The position numbers and the translations under genes were made by a program. A stretch of 64,000 nt of DNA from Patiria pectinifera. Taxonomy: Eukaryota; Echinodermata; Asteroidea; Valvatida; Asterinidae. The stretch lies in contig CM057136.1 in assembly GCA_029964075.1 (NCBI GenBank), forward strand, positions 7,006,001 to 7,070,000, in the 5' to 3' direction. The notes beneath the pieces were generated by a model. The model saw only the letters and a list, made by a program, of their open reading frames with translations. It did no database searches and was not told the DNA's origin. Shown here piece after piece: positions 43,291-54,975 of this stretch; within the stretch, counting starts at the first letter, position 1; the number at the start of each line of letters is the position of its first letter.

Positions 43291-44237
43291 TATATTATAA
43301 TGCAACAGATCTACTGTAATGAGATGAAGACTTTATTTTCAAAACGCGTTAAATGCCATTTTGTTACCTTTTAGAATCCCACCCTCAGTTTCAACAGGTT
43401 TAATATAGTTAAATGTAGTTAAATACAGCTTAAATAATTAGGTGAAAAGGGAAGTTTGGAAATAGCTGTCATAATGTTTTTATTCTCTTCAGATGTTCAC
43501 GGTACAGAGAATCATTAACTAAGTACAACACCAAAAAGGAGGGAACAATATTAAGATAAATGCATTATTGTAATTATTACTTGAGCATGTATTTTTGTTT
43601 GCGGCTGCATGTGTGTAAGCATACCATTCTTCATTCAGTAATCTAATAGAATATTCAATAAACTCTAAAACTCTCAAGCCTTTGTCAAGTTATAATGACT
43701 TGGCTGTAACTTCTTCAATCCTTCCTAATCTTCAAAACTGTGGATTGAAGTGTCTGGGAAGCTTAAAATTGAAAGAGTTTGGCAGGCCTCAACCTTAATG
43801 CTAGGTTCACTCATAACCAACTTATTGCCACAAATACCCCGATCTATCCCGAATAAGGGCATTTGGAGAACTTAGCCCTGATTCGCTGTTTGTAAGAATA
43901 ACTTAAGAATGAAACAGAAACAATCAAGAACTAAGTACGAATTGGAAGCCGAATCAGACCGAATCAAGCCGCATGATTGCAATTTAGTGCAGAATGAATC
44001 TGAATTGAAGCGATATTGTCAAGAATATGTATGAAAATAACTCCAGAATCATCAAGAATTATGCTGATTTCATTACAAATTTAATAAGAACAAAGACCCA
44101 TTAAGCTGAATGTAATGCGAGCATTCCCGAACAACCCCGAACTAAGCCGATTTCAATCAGAACAAGCCAGAATCTTCCAGAACGAGGCCGAATCCAGGTG
44201 ATCCCGGTGAATACATTGTAAATTGATTCAGACAAGT

Positions 44238-44307
44238 GCTCATCATCAGTCAGTTGCAAGTTTGAAGTAACAATTCTTTCTTCATTCGGTGACCATGTAG
44301 TTTCCAT
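44238..44307 (-). pseudogene. GPCR N-terminal fragment
   Basis: METTWSPNEERIVTSN matches the extracellular N-tail of the minus-strand receptors, with the same upstream bases (gtttccatgatg on the plus strand). Similarity is lost after about 23 codons, before TM1. It is a truncated remnant between the broken copy at 41.2-42.1 kb and the TIR element at 44561. Confidence 0.7.
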
Positions 44308-44560
44308 GATGAACAGAGGCGTTAATGAAAACATTTTCCAGTGTTAAATTATCTTGGCCTTCCTTACTCCTTGTGACATCATTAAAAGCAGCAAAGACAT
44401 TTTCTCCTGATGATTTGCTTAGAATAAACCCGATGAACCACAGAATATTAAAACTCAACCTTCATGTCCTGGTGATATCCATGATTTAACGTAAATTGGG
44501 TGTTTATTTGAGTGACACACATCGCTGTCTCAGCTCTGTAGTGTAGTTTGCCATGGCCAT

Positions 44561-46215
44561 GTTCAGACACCGTGTTAGCTAAAACGGTAAAAGTTAAAAT
44601 GGTCGCTCACCACGGGAGGCCCGTCGTAAAAATAAACTACCGAGCTTCCAGACATCGTTTTAAATATAGAAAGTTCAACTGGAAGCAGGTTATCTCAGTT
44701 TCTAAGGTCACGTAGAACATCCGCCTCGGCAAAAAAACGCGCGCTAAAAAGAGCCTTCACTCTTCCATTTTTACAGTTCGCTACACGTGGTCCAAGCCCC
44801 TGTGTGATGTGTGTTGCTATGCCTTGTTTGACATCGCAGCCTCCGCCGGTCATGTAGCGTGGCACGCGGGTAAGCATGACGACAGTCACTTGGCCACCGC
44901 GGCAATTTCCCCATTTTTTGGAAGTATCGTACATCGGCTTTACATATACACCATTTTGTGTTTACATTTTGGGGCTATTTTCTGTACCTTTCGTGGTGCA
45001 AAAAGACATAAAAAAATTTCTGAAGTGTTGTTCCAAAACCAGTGTTCGAAACAAGACGTCATTGAACAGATTTCACTAAAAGGTTTAATACATCAACTTG
45101 CCCGCACAACATGTCAGTCACATGAAAATGCACGTGATTTTAACGTTGCAATATTGACCAATCATAAAAACGCCCAGGTTTTCCTGGTAGTTGAATATAT
45201 TAGTGTATTATGATAATTATGCTCCGGTGGTCTCTTCTCACTTCTGCTTCTCCGGGGGTGTGGGCGGCGGATAAGCGGATACGTGTGCACGTCACAGTGC
45301 ACAGCAGCACATGCTCTGCTCATGTGTCCGCTGTGCTTACTTTTCCCGAGCTGTATTCATGAAGTCTACAAAGCCCATACACAGAGAGGTACATAGGGCT
45401 GGCGGGTACTCCCAAGAATGTGTTGTGTAACACTTCCTGTATTCCATTCTGATTTATTTTCCCAGCGTCATGCATGTGTGTGTGTTGTGGCTAAGTATGT
45501 GTGTGTGTTAATGAGAATAATTGTATCTGTGCTACTTGTTTTGTTGTTTGTATTTTGTAATAGTGCGCCACGAAAATTTTGGATTGACTGGATTGACTGG
45601 TACCTCTATACAACAAATAATATCCTAAGATCTTACGTGCACCAGTACAACCCCAAAGAACTCAGCACACTAAATACAGTTGACGAAAATGTACACTACT
45701 GCGCAATTTTGTGCTTGCGTGTTGAAGAGAAATTTCCCTTTCGGAGAAGCTAGCACGCCGGAGAAGTGAGACCGTGACACCGGTTAGCGGTTGTTGCGTT
45801 GGCATCTAAACGTTTGTTATGTGAGTGAGCACGATGCGAAACTCAGACCATGTGGTCAGAAAACTTGTGGAAATTGGACTTGAAATTGGATTTTTTTTAA
45901 CGGTACGAGAATTGAGGCATTGTTTGCTTAATACAAAAGCGCGCCACAGAGAAAGCGTTACGTAACTCCGGGTCACTGCGCTGGCTAAAACGGGCAGCGT
46001 TTTAGCTAAAACCGTTCAGACATAGTACTAGAAGATAAGCTTGTTCTGGTTATTCGCTAAACCCTCCCTCCGAGGGGGTTTAAGTTGCCGTTTTATCTTC
46101 GAGTTTAACTCGATTCGGTCTAAATAAAAAAGCGTTCAGACATCGTTTTAGCAAGAAAGTTACACTGAATCAAGTTCAACCGGTGTTTTAAGGGCATTTA
46201 AAACGGTGTCTGAAC
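44561..46215. mobile_element. 1.65-kb element with GTTCAGACACCGT ends
   Basis: Inverted ends GTTCAGACACCGT (44561 onward, and complement at 46203-46215) are followed by ttagctaaaac and similar. Related subterminal copies gttcagacat.gt..ta appear near 46016 and 46134. Frames up to 134 codons (44809-45213, plus) are not recognised. It is a non-autonomous DNA transposon by structure; the superfamily is unclear because no target duplication is seen. Confidence 0.6.
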
Positions 46216-46489
46216 GACCCCCATTTTGAGCAGGCTTACCGGCACATTGAATACTTTGTTATTATCAGGAGTCGGCCTCCTTTAAGCGCAGTTTCATTTG
46301 AAGTTTCCTCAAAAACTGAAATCATAAGCAGACTAATGTTATTTATCCATTGTCCATTTCACCATGTTCTTTACTTTTCTATGCTACATACTTGTATGTG
46401 CATGTAGAAAGACCAAATCGCAACACTTGCCCAAGATCGCAGTAAATGGAAAAAGCTTGTACTTGCTGCTCCGCAGCCGATGTATGATG

Positions 46490-47110
46490 ATGATGATGAG
46501 ATGTAAGAGGAATAGCAGTTGCTTTTTAGTTCAGCTCTTAGCATCCAGGCAAATCTCTGTGTTAGTCCTGCAAAAGTTAATGATTCCTGTGCAGTGGGTT
46601 TCGATTTGCCATGCAGCATTTGTGCACGTCTACTTTTAGAGTTTGATGGTATACATGGTTTCCCCTGTCGCTTCCTTCAAAAGTGCAAAAGTGGCTCACT
46701 AATTGGCTTATATATTAACTGTCAATCAAGGCATATGCTAAATAACATCGTGATGAGAACAGTGAAGTGTGAATGTTCTTACTCTAACTGAGAATTTAAT
46801 AATTTCCCTCAGAAGAACAATTTTTGCAAAGCAAGCGTGTTGTAAGATCGGTTAAATGCATCCCTATATGAAAGGATTGGATCGGGATCTTCAGATAAGG
46901 AGTCAGTTTGGTTGAGATTACACAATGGAATTGTCACTTTGTACTCAGGAAAAAGCCATCTTGTAAAAGGGGGCAATTTTCGGTTTGTTGGTTGGTTGGT
47001 TGGTTGGTTGTTGGCCGGATTTCTACCATTGTCTTGTTTGTTTGTATTTATTTATTTTCATGGTTCTGTTTGCTTGATTTTATAATGATGCCATTCTAAT
47101 TGCCTAGGCT
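46490..47110. repeat. Orphan receptor upstream region
   Basis: Aligns with 42105-42720 in the same orientation (gcatccaggcaaat, gcagcatttgtgcac, gtggctcactaattggctta, actgtcaatcaaggca, caagcgtgttgtaagatc) but no receptor frame follows on the minus strand before the transposon ending at 46215. It includes (GGTT)n at about 46985-47010. It marks a fourth minus-strand unit whose coding part was lost or replaced by the element at 44561-46215. Confidence 0.65.
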
Positions 47111-48031
47111 ATATATTTTTTCATGTCTGCATGTGTGTACATGTAAGCATACCATTCTTCACTTTGTTAACTTAGTCTCTTTTTGTTAGTTTGTTCTGTC
47201 CTGCATTCATGCGGTCATGCTCTTCCAATATACTTGGACATATATCGGTAGGATTTGATTAATTCTTTGTTAGCTACGTTAGCTTTGTTAGAACATTCTC
47301 CTGAAGACGATCAGTATCGGAACGTCAAGTTCACAGCCATCCGGTTCTTTTCAGCACAACACGTCTTCTCAAAAGAGATTCTTCCACATGGTGTTACAGC
47401 AAACCCTTAGGCCTACTCGAGACAGTTCGTTTGGTGCAGGTTGTGTGGTACCGGTGGTGTGCTGGCAATCTTCACCACCAAATATTTTCCCATGTTTTGC
47501 CATATTTGGAAGTTCAAACAGTAAAAGTTTCTCTTCAAATTGATTACATACATTTCTCTTAAAATTGAGAAATACCGGCGTAGTACTTTCTCTTTAAGTT
47601 AATTTCATGTACAGTACTGCACTTTGTCCTACCAGCTACATGTACATGAAAGGGCGACAGGGGTAATGTGACACTGCGGTACTTTTATTCGTCTTTAAAC
47701 AAAATCTATCAAAACTACACTTGAGAACCATAAAGACGAAAGTGCCTAAATTTGTAAAGAGCTGAGTGTTACAGAGACAATTAACCATTTCGCGTCGGAG
47801 GATGTGATCACACACACTGGCTGTTTTTGTGCACAGGCACGGCTGACGGGTTAAAATGTCAAGATTGCCTCGCCTCGCCTCGCCTCTGGGTGACATCTAA
47901 AGACGCTAATCCCTTGTGTCTTTTGCACGCACACAAAGTCAGGCAAGTGGGTGGAGGTGGACCGCGTGTTGATCTCGAATTGGCCGTTGTGAAAGGCCAT
48001 TTCTCGTGCAATTTACCCTCCAGTGCACACC

Positions 48032-48691
48032 CCGGTGTCGTGCCAAAAACCGTCCGGTGCCAAATAGTGTCCGCTGAGCATGCGCAGTAGGCGCCAGACA
48101 CTATTTGGCATGTAATACATGCCAAATAGTGTCCGGTGCCAAATAGTGTCCGGGCGCCGTCGATCGAGCGAGAACAAGGGAGCACGTCCTGCCGGACGGC
48201 ATATTAAGCTGGAAAAATCGGACAGTATTTTGCAGGAAAAATCGGACAGTATTTTGCAAGGGGGAATCGGACAATATTTGGCAGGGCGGGGAATCGGACA
48301 GTATTTGTTGGCAGGAAAAATCGGACAATATTCAGTGGCGGGGGAATCAGACAATATTTGGCAGGGGGAATCGGACAGTATTTAGCAGAAAAAATCGGAC
48401 ATTTTTTCGCAGGGAAATCGGACACTATTTGGCAGGGGGGAATCGGACAATATTTGGCAGGAGGAATCGGACAGTTTGGCAGGAAAAATCGAACAATTTT
48501 TGGCAGGAAAAATCGGACAGTATTAGGTGGGAGAAGCTCGACAAGGCACGCAATAGGATGCACGCTAAGCGCGGACACTATTTGGCAAGCGTCCGAAACA
48601 ATGTGACGTCATAGACGCATGACCAATCAGATCGCATTATGCTAATTAGCGGACACTATTTGGCACCGGACGGTTTTTGGCACGACACCGG
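48032..48691. mobile_element. 660-bp element with perfect 44-bp inverted ends and internal repeat array
   Basis: Bases 48032-48075 are the exact reverse complement of 48648-48691. Each end contains gtgccaaaaaccgtccggtg followed by the motif GCCAAATAGTGTCCG. That motif recurs near the left end in both orientations, including an 18-bp-arm palindrome at 48097-48133 and a copy at 48137. It recurs again at 48570 near the right end. Between them are 13 degenerate units related to its complement (48214-48533). No gene is encoded. Perfect ends imply a young insertion or recent homogenisation. The host copy and the empty relative at 34696-35125 show it moved as a unit. Confidence 0.8.
48214..48533. 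repeat. Minisatellite of 13 units, 19-29 bp
   Basis: Units follow AATCGGACA(G/A)TATTTGGCAG plus a G- or A-run. Unit 9 (about 48415) reads cggacactatttggcag, identical to the terminal motif of the surrounding element. The array is open in several frames on both strands and gives repetitive peptides, which I do not regard as protein. Confidence 0.88.
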
Positions 48692-48921
48692 AGTATTGAA
48701 ACATATGAGGTTTTGACAAAAAATATCGTACAAATACTGTTGAAATGACTCATGCGAATCAGTATTTGTGGCATTTGTGGTGTACCGCTATTTCAGAAGT
48801 TGGCTGGAAAATTTTGCCTTTTGCAAAAAGTAAAAAGTAAAAAAGGCTACAGCCTAATCCCGGCGCGAAGTGGTTAATACATACTTCTGTACATAATGAT
48901 ATTTGAAAGTTTCCTTCTAAA

Positions 48922-49908
48922 CTAATTTACAAATCTTTGGTTGAGACTATGATACCAGTCAGATAGTAGATCTTGTAGTGCTTGTCGAAGATCCCTGTTT
49001 CTCAGATAGTAAATAACAACATTGAGCGATCCATTGGACAACACCAGAGCTTGGGTGAACATATAGGCCAGGTATCTCTCATACTTTGATTTGTCTTGTG
49101 AAACTATCGCTAACCTGATCAGGGTAGGAGTCCAGGTGATGATTAAAGTCCCTGTTATGATGATGATGGTGGTGGCTGATCTGGTATTTATTCTCTGCCC
49201 ACCTTGACCATTGCCTGCTTGGTTTTCAGCAGCAATGCGTCTGGCTTGATTGCGAGCTATCCGGGCGATGCGTGCATACAGCTTGAATATTGATAGAATT
49301 GTAATAACAACTAGTGTAAAGGCTAGATATTGTCTCCAGTCAAATGTTTCTTTGATGCAAATGTAATTATTGTGAACTAATGAGACAGTGATTCTCCCAT
49401 GAATCCCAAATACCAAAATGCAGAAAATGCTCACTGCTGCCCATGAGCTCAACACAGTTATCTTTGATCTGAACACAGTCATGATTGAAGGATATTGCAG
49501 AGGACGGGAAATTGCAATATAACGATCCACAGTCAGGAGTAAGAGAGAAAAAATGCCCAGCCCGTTAAATAAGTAAATAGTCACACCATATACCACACAG
49601 AGAAAATCCCCCAGCATCCAAGATCCAGCAAACACTTCCGCTGAGGTAAGGATCCTGCATAAGCTGTTGCACAGATCAGACAGGGTAAGAGAAGCCATGA
49701 ATATTTTGGTTGTTGGCTGGATGCTGGTGACACGACGTAAGGTGACAAGCATCAGTGGATTCAGTAAGACACACAGAAAGATTGCAAGTACTGCCAACAC
49801 CTTGACCAAAATCAACAATGTTACTGATGTGAGTTCCTTCTCAACATTGTCTTCTGTTGAGTTTGAAGTGACAATTATTCCTTCATCAGATGACTGTGTA
49901 GTTTCCAT
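48922..49908 (-). CDS. Class A GPCR, cluster copy 3
   Basis: Intact 328-residue single-exon receptor starting METTQSSDEG. It has sequon N16, TM1 LLNP, D128-R129-Y130, TM6 TWTP (instead of TWIP) and TM7 NVVIY. It is more diverged from copies 1 and 2 than they are from each other. Extracellular loop 1 and TM3 read AEVFAGSWMLGDFLCVVYGVT. Loop 2 has LVHNNYICIKETFDW, so the paired Cys is kept. Intracellular loop 3 (ARRIAAENQAGNGQGG) is unchanged. The 3' flank is shared with the fragment at 51989. Ligand unknown. Confidence 0.9.
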   Translation of the reverse strand: METTQSSDEGIIVTSNSTEDNVEKELTSVTLLILVKVLAVLAIFLCVLLNPLMLVTLRRVTSIQPTTKIFMASLTLSDLCNSLCRILTSAEVFAGSWMLGDFLCVVYGVTIYLFNGLGIFSLLLLTVDRYIAISRPLQYPSIMTVFRSKITVLSSWAAVSIFCILVFGIHGRITVSLVHNNYICIKETFDWRQYLAFTLVVITILSIFKLYARIARIARNQARRIAAENQAGNGQGGQRINTRSATTIIIITGTLIITWTPTLIRLAIVSQDKSKYERYLAYMFTQALVLSNGSLNVVIYYLRNRDLRQALQDLLSDWYHSLNQRFVN

Positions 49909-51988
49909 GATGACCAAAAGCAAGAGATGATTTGCTCTGAAGATAAGCGTGCAATTTTTTGCGCGAAAAACACACACACAAAAATGCTAGTGAACTGTAG
50001 AATTTGTCATTAAATACCAACTTGTGTTAAGGTGATCTCATTGCTCGTCTTTATTAAAGTAGAACAAATTCTCTTCCAGGATTCAGCAGAGTCTCAGGAT
50101 ATGGCACATGTTGGCCACGCTGTTTGCTGATTGTCCAACTGCCATAGTTTTTTTTTTCAATAAAAAGCTGTAGCAAAACTGCTGACAAAAATATTACATG
50201 TACACACGTATGTGATGAATCTGCCGTACGTCTGTTGGCTATTAATGTAGCTGTTCACAAATTGCCGTCTCAGGCCCCTTGTGCTGCTTGTCATTCTGAG
50301 CAGGTTACATAAAGTACTCAAGCATCTTTGTTTTCAGGAGTGGGTCCTGCTGGAATGAAGTGTAATGTTTCCGCAGAGTGTAGACACCAGTTGTCAATTG
50401 TGCCTTTTATTCATGCAAACACAATTCACTTTCCGCGCCAGACAGGTAGGAGTGAGGTACATGTACAGTATCAAATTTGTCTCCAAGCAATTTGTCTCCA
50501 AGCAGATTTGATAAGGAGATGCTCATGACGGTCCTAACATCTTTCTTTCCTTTTTGATTTACCACCATCAAATGACCCATGTTTCTTTAAGCCTCAGTGA
50601 AAAGATCCAGGGTTATTGATGGAGTTGTAATTAAGTCACACATACCCCTTTTATTATTGCCAATGATCGTCCACGCTAACGTTACAATAGCACTTAGATC
50701 AAATACAAGTACCAGTTCATGTTTGTGCCTGTCAATACAGTCACAATGCAAGAACAGTGAAGATGAGAGGTCTACTCTATTTCTGATTATTGAACCATTA
50801 GGGCGATGAAATGAAAGTTGGACCATTAGGGAGATGAAAGAAAAGATGCAGGGTTGTTTGATTGGGTTGTTATTATGTAAGTCACGTATTTCCCTTCTTA
50901 TTCCCGACAATGGTCCACGTTAAGGTTTACAGTGTCTCCAAGCATATTGCACATGACAGATCTAACATCTTTCTTTCAGTTTGTGAACTTGATTTGCATT
51001 TCTTATTCCCAATGGTTGCTCAGCACACTCACGTTTTCTGTAGCACTTCAATAATTATGCATGTATGTATATATGTGCATGTGCCTTTCAAATCAGTCGC
51101 AATGCAAGAACGAGGAAGATGAATTGTTTACTTTAACTTCTCTTGTTGAACCATTAAGTGCATGGCATAAGAAAGTCTTTCCTTGAACCAATCTTGATCA
51201 AAGTTTCAGGGCTTCATTTCAATAACCAGCGTCACTTGAATAACAACAGACTGAGTGTTGAAAGATGTGTTCAAGATGCCAGAAGCGTTATTGTATTTTA
51301 GACGGAATCCTTCCATCCTATTTCTTTCATTTGTTTCATTCTAAATTAGCCATCCCACGTCAAAATGCAGCAAGATGTGCATACAGTTTGGTGTCCGTTT
51401 GAACCTTCATTTGCTTCGTTGGGTGGAACAGGAGAATACCTTCTTAAACACATCTGCCTCCCCTTTGCAAACAGTCTGAGTGCCGTGAAGGAATAAAACC
51501 ATCCAATTACCTATGCCCTCTCTTTTTGTTTGGTTATCTTTACAGAGCTTTGAGTTGCCGCTGGTCGTAGATGCATTTCAGCCAAATCAAAGGGACATCA
51601 CGTACCAATTCAAGCCGGACACAGGTTGTCCTCGATCTAGAAAACTACACAGGTTACTGCACCTGATGTGCGGTGAGGTGGTGAACTGGAGCCAGTGTTA
51701 CTGATGGACAATTATAGTCAGCTTGGAAGCTTTAACCTGTCGAAGAAGGTGAGACATTTCGCAAATTCAAGCAAATCACAATCTGCTTTAAACAAAATTG
51801 CCTGCTTAACATAAACCTGCATGAGATCTTGGGTTTAAGTCTTTCCCACGCAGGGTTGTGAATTGTTTCTCAAAATGCTCAAACATTTCAGAGTATTCAG
51901 TGCTTATCGTAACAAAGTGCCAGCGATTGCACTGTCAAGAGCTGAGTGTTAAAGTGTCAGTATTGATATTTGAAAGTTTCCTTCGAAA
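49909..51988. other. Gene-free interval inside the receptor cluster
   Basis: No receptor or other exon is recognised. A local duplication is visible: 50600-50700 and 50840-50940 share aaaagat.cagggtt, ttgtaa and gtccacg.taa. Related short pieces (gaaccattaggg.gatga) recur at about 54005 and 32435, suggesting remains of receptor flanks. Confidence 0.5.
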
Positions 51989-52190
51989 CTAATGCACAAA
52001 TCTTTGGTTGAGACTATGAAACCGGTCAGATAGGAGACCTCGTAGTGCCTGGCGAAGATCCCTGTTTCTCAGATAGTAAATAACAACATTGAGCCATCCA
52101 TTGGACAACACCAGAGCTTGTGTGAACATGGCGGCCAAGTGACTCAAAAGTCTCTGATTTGTTTTGAGAATTCATCCCTAACCAAATAAC

Positions 52191-53713
52191 CAGTGATGTA
52201 GTGCCTTGATGCTGGGCCTTGGCCTTAAGGCTGCCTTAAGGCTGGATTTTAGGGCCTTAATTGGCCATGGCCTCGAGGCTTGAGGGCAAAAGCCTTGGCC
52301 TTGGCCTTGGCCTTGAGGGTTCAGAGCCTTGCAATTTTGAGTCAAGGCTCTTCAAGACCCATAGATTTTTGCATTTTCCAGATAAATATGTTCAAAATCT
52401 TGCTGTTACCATTTTAATCGTATTACCATGGAGGAGGGAAGCACCCTATAGATTTGTGTGTTAGGCACACTTCCACTTTTGTAGCATCACATTTTGTTAC
52501 CATTGTAGTAGATTTGCTGCAAAAATATTCCGTACACTTGTGGGGCTAATGAGATGATCACTTTAAATGCATACCTATGGAATAGATCTGATAGGTTTTA
52601 TATGTCTCCCTGATAAGTGCTAAAGATTTGCATGTATCTGTTTTAGATAATGCTGATATTTCTGACCATGTTGGGCCAGCAAATAAAAATTTCCCAAATC
52701 AGTTTCTTGGATCCCCTTTTGTTACACTTGGGAAAATTGTGTGTCAATATAGAAGTAAATCATTATTTTGTTTAGTTAAACCATATTGAAGACCTGAACT
52801 TATACTTTAATAGATACAGTGCAGTCATAAAACGGTGTAGGCCTATGCGGGGATGTTGATTGCAATTAAAGAAACTAGTGCAGGGCCAGTCGAAAATGTG
52901 CGTGTTCGGAAGGGGCAGTTGAGAACTGCAGCTCGTGCAAATGACGCACATTATTCAATGGTGTGAATGCACACTTGCAAGTTAAACGCACAAAATGTCG
53001 TCAACCCCCGGCACTGATATTTTCCCCTACTGGACAATATGGTATCGCCCTACAACTGTAGGGCGTAGTTGTAAGGCGATACCATATTGTATTAGAGTTG
53101 CTCAGTCGACCGCCTAAATACAGTGCAGTGATGGTTGCTCAGTTGACTACAAAATGCATGTTGTTCTTCGTAACGAGCAATTCGTGATGATAAGGGCGGA
53201 TCCAGGGGGCCAAAAGGGGCCATGCCCCCCCCCCCAAAAAAAAAAACGAAACCATTTTTTGTTATGTGACGTGGTATTAAAGGCAGGCAATGACTACACC
53301 ACCATCTTTTCCTCAAAAAACATCGGTTAAAATGGTCAGAAATTGCCTCAAATTGCACCACAGAGCATCTGGAATCCAAAAATTTTCGGGGCCCAAAGCG
53401 GGCCCCGAAGCCCAAGCCGTAATTTTTTGACCCACTTTTTTGTGGGGGGGGGGGGACCAAAATTTCTTTGCCCACCCCTAAATTGTGTTCTGGATCCACC
53501 CTTGCGTGATGATGTGTCACTCATGTGACTATAATTAGTTCTATATCAGTGGTCATTTCATAAAACAGGGCCTTGGCCTTGGCCTTGGCCTTGAGGGTTA
53601 AGCCTTGGCCTTGGCCTCGAGGCTTGAGGGTCAAAGCCTTGGCCTTGGCCTTGGAGGTCAAAGCCTTGGCCTCGGCCTTGGCCTTGAGGGTCAAAGCCTT
53701 TGCTCCAACACTG
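52191..53713. mobile_element. hAT-type non-autonomous element, copy 2
   Basis: Perfect 8-bp target duplication CAAATAAC (52183-52190 and 53714-53721). Ends cagtgatgtag and ctccaacactg and the hexamer arrays match copy 1 (26909-28123). It is longer because about 280 bp (roughly 52877-53155) containing the hairpin at 53035-53089 are present here and absent from copy 1. The nested GGATCC-ended MITE is at 53192-53503. Confidence 0.87.
53035..53089. repeat. Hairpin with 23-bp arms
   Basis: Arms 53035-53057 and 53067-53089 pair at 22 of 23 positions around a 9-base loop. It lies in the extra segment of hAT copy 2. Confidence 0.8.
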
Positions 53714-54196
53714 CAAATAACTATAGGAATCCAGGTGATGGTTAAAGGTCGATATTTAAATAATGAAGCAACAACATTGTTTAAAATCTTTAGTAGGGTG
53801 AATATTAGTAACTGACTTGTGAAAGTTTTAGCTCACTAGCTACTGGTACCGCACACATTTAGGCACAATCTTTTGAGTCTTGTATCTGGATTCCAATGCT
53901 AATGCACAATGTAAAAGGTGCGCCAGTGACTTTTTAAGCCACTTTAAGCAGGCATAAAGCAAGAACAGCGAAGATGTGAGGTTTACTCTATCTCCTCTTG
54001 TTGAACCATTAGGAGGATGATATAAAAGTGTCATCCATTAAAATAATCTTGATAAACACTTCAGGGCTTCATTTGAATAGCGTCACATATTTTAATCAAC
54101 TACGATACAATTTGAGAGAACATGCACAATCTTTTGGGTGTCGTATATGAATTCCGTTGCTAACGCACATGTTATAAAAAGTGTACCCTCGGATAG

Positions 54197-54290
54197 TGTG
54201 GATCATTACATTGCCGTTTTGCATCCTCTGCATGGTATCCTTCAATGATGACTTTGCTCAGATTGAAGATAATTGTACTAAGCACATGGG
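54197..54290 (+). pseudogene. GPCR fragment (TM3 end to TM4)
   Basis: The bases gtggatcattacattgccgt and the following catcctctgc and agcacatgggctacaat match the DRY-to-TM4 part of the plus-strand receptors. The frame is broken (DHY for DRY, then an early stop). It is the first plus-strand receptor sequence in the cluster, just right of the orientation switch. Confidence 0.7.
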
Positions 54291-54975
54291 CTACAATAAG
54301 CAGCATTTTGATATTTGAATTGATTAATCCTGCTTATGCTTTGCAAGTTAATCATAAACAAAAGGTATACCGGCTGTATGATTGATTGATTGTGCCGTCT
54401 GAGCAATATTCAGCCATTTCGGGTACCATACAGGCCTTTGATGAAAATAATTGACAGAATACATGTAGGAACAAATTGCCAATGAAGAGATGCAGAAAGA
54501 TCAATATTGAAACAAGTCCAGCCCCCTTATTGCACCAAATGACAATCAGTTGACTCTGTTACACCTGATCACACTAAACAAACCGTGTTTGCCGGGTATA
54601 TGTTGAGGAAGCAGCAGAAAAGCACAGTTCAGTCTGCAAACCATTCTGAGACATCTCACAGTACGTGCACTTCATGGTACCGATCGATCAAGTTCCTCCA
54701 CTGTGTTGGAGCAGACATGAAGTATAATTTGTGCTGCATGGAAAATTGCCAACATCAGATGCTGGAGACACCAAAAAACAGAATGTTGCTTGACCTTCTT
54801 ATGGATACTGATGGTACATGCACTGAAGCATGTCTGCAATCTCTTGAATGACACATGCTTTTACGCCAAAACAATAAGTAATCTTGAATCAGAATTTCCA
54901 TTTATTGACCAAAACAGGGGAAACAATAACATTTTAGATGAATCTGCCCTGTTTCTGTCTACTCTTCCAGCAACC

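Larger units (their letters stand above)
47781..48877. mobile_element. TTAA-flanked MITE, family member 3, host of a nested element
   Basis: TTAA at 47781-47784 and 48874-48877 with ends ccatttcgcgtcgg and ccggcgcgaagtgg. The outer sequence aligns with 34696-35125. The extra 660 bp at 48032-48691 are absent from that copy, where cagtgcaaacccca continues straight into gggtatcgaaacata. Confidence 0.75.
51989..53748 (-). pseudogene. GPCR pseudogene split by a hAT element
   Basis: The C-terminal part 51989-52190 reads MFTQALVLSNGWLNVVIY, then the tail ending LNQRFVH and a stop. The reading is cut by the 1.5-kb element at 52191-53713. After the element and its target duplicate, 53722-53748 resumes with sequence matching TM6 (taggaatccaggtgatg.ttaaag). 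Everything further 5' is missing. Before insertion it was already a fragment or a receptor since lost. Confidence 0.85.

Noticed and set aside
48119-48614. Repetitive reading frames on both strands of the 13-unit array
   Set aside because: They arise because the unit lacks stops in several frames. The peptides repeat the DNA unit and show no domain.
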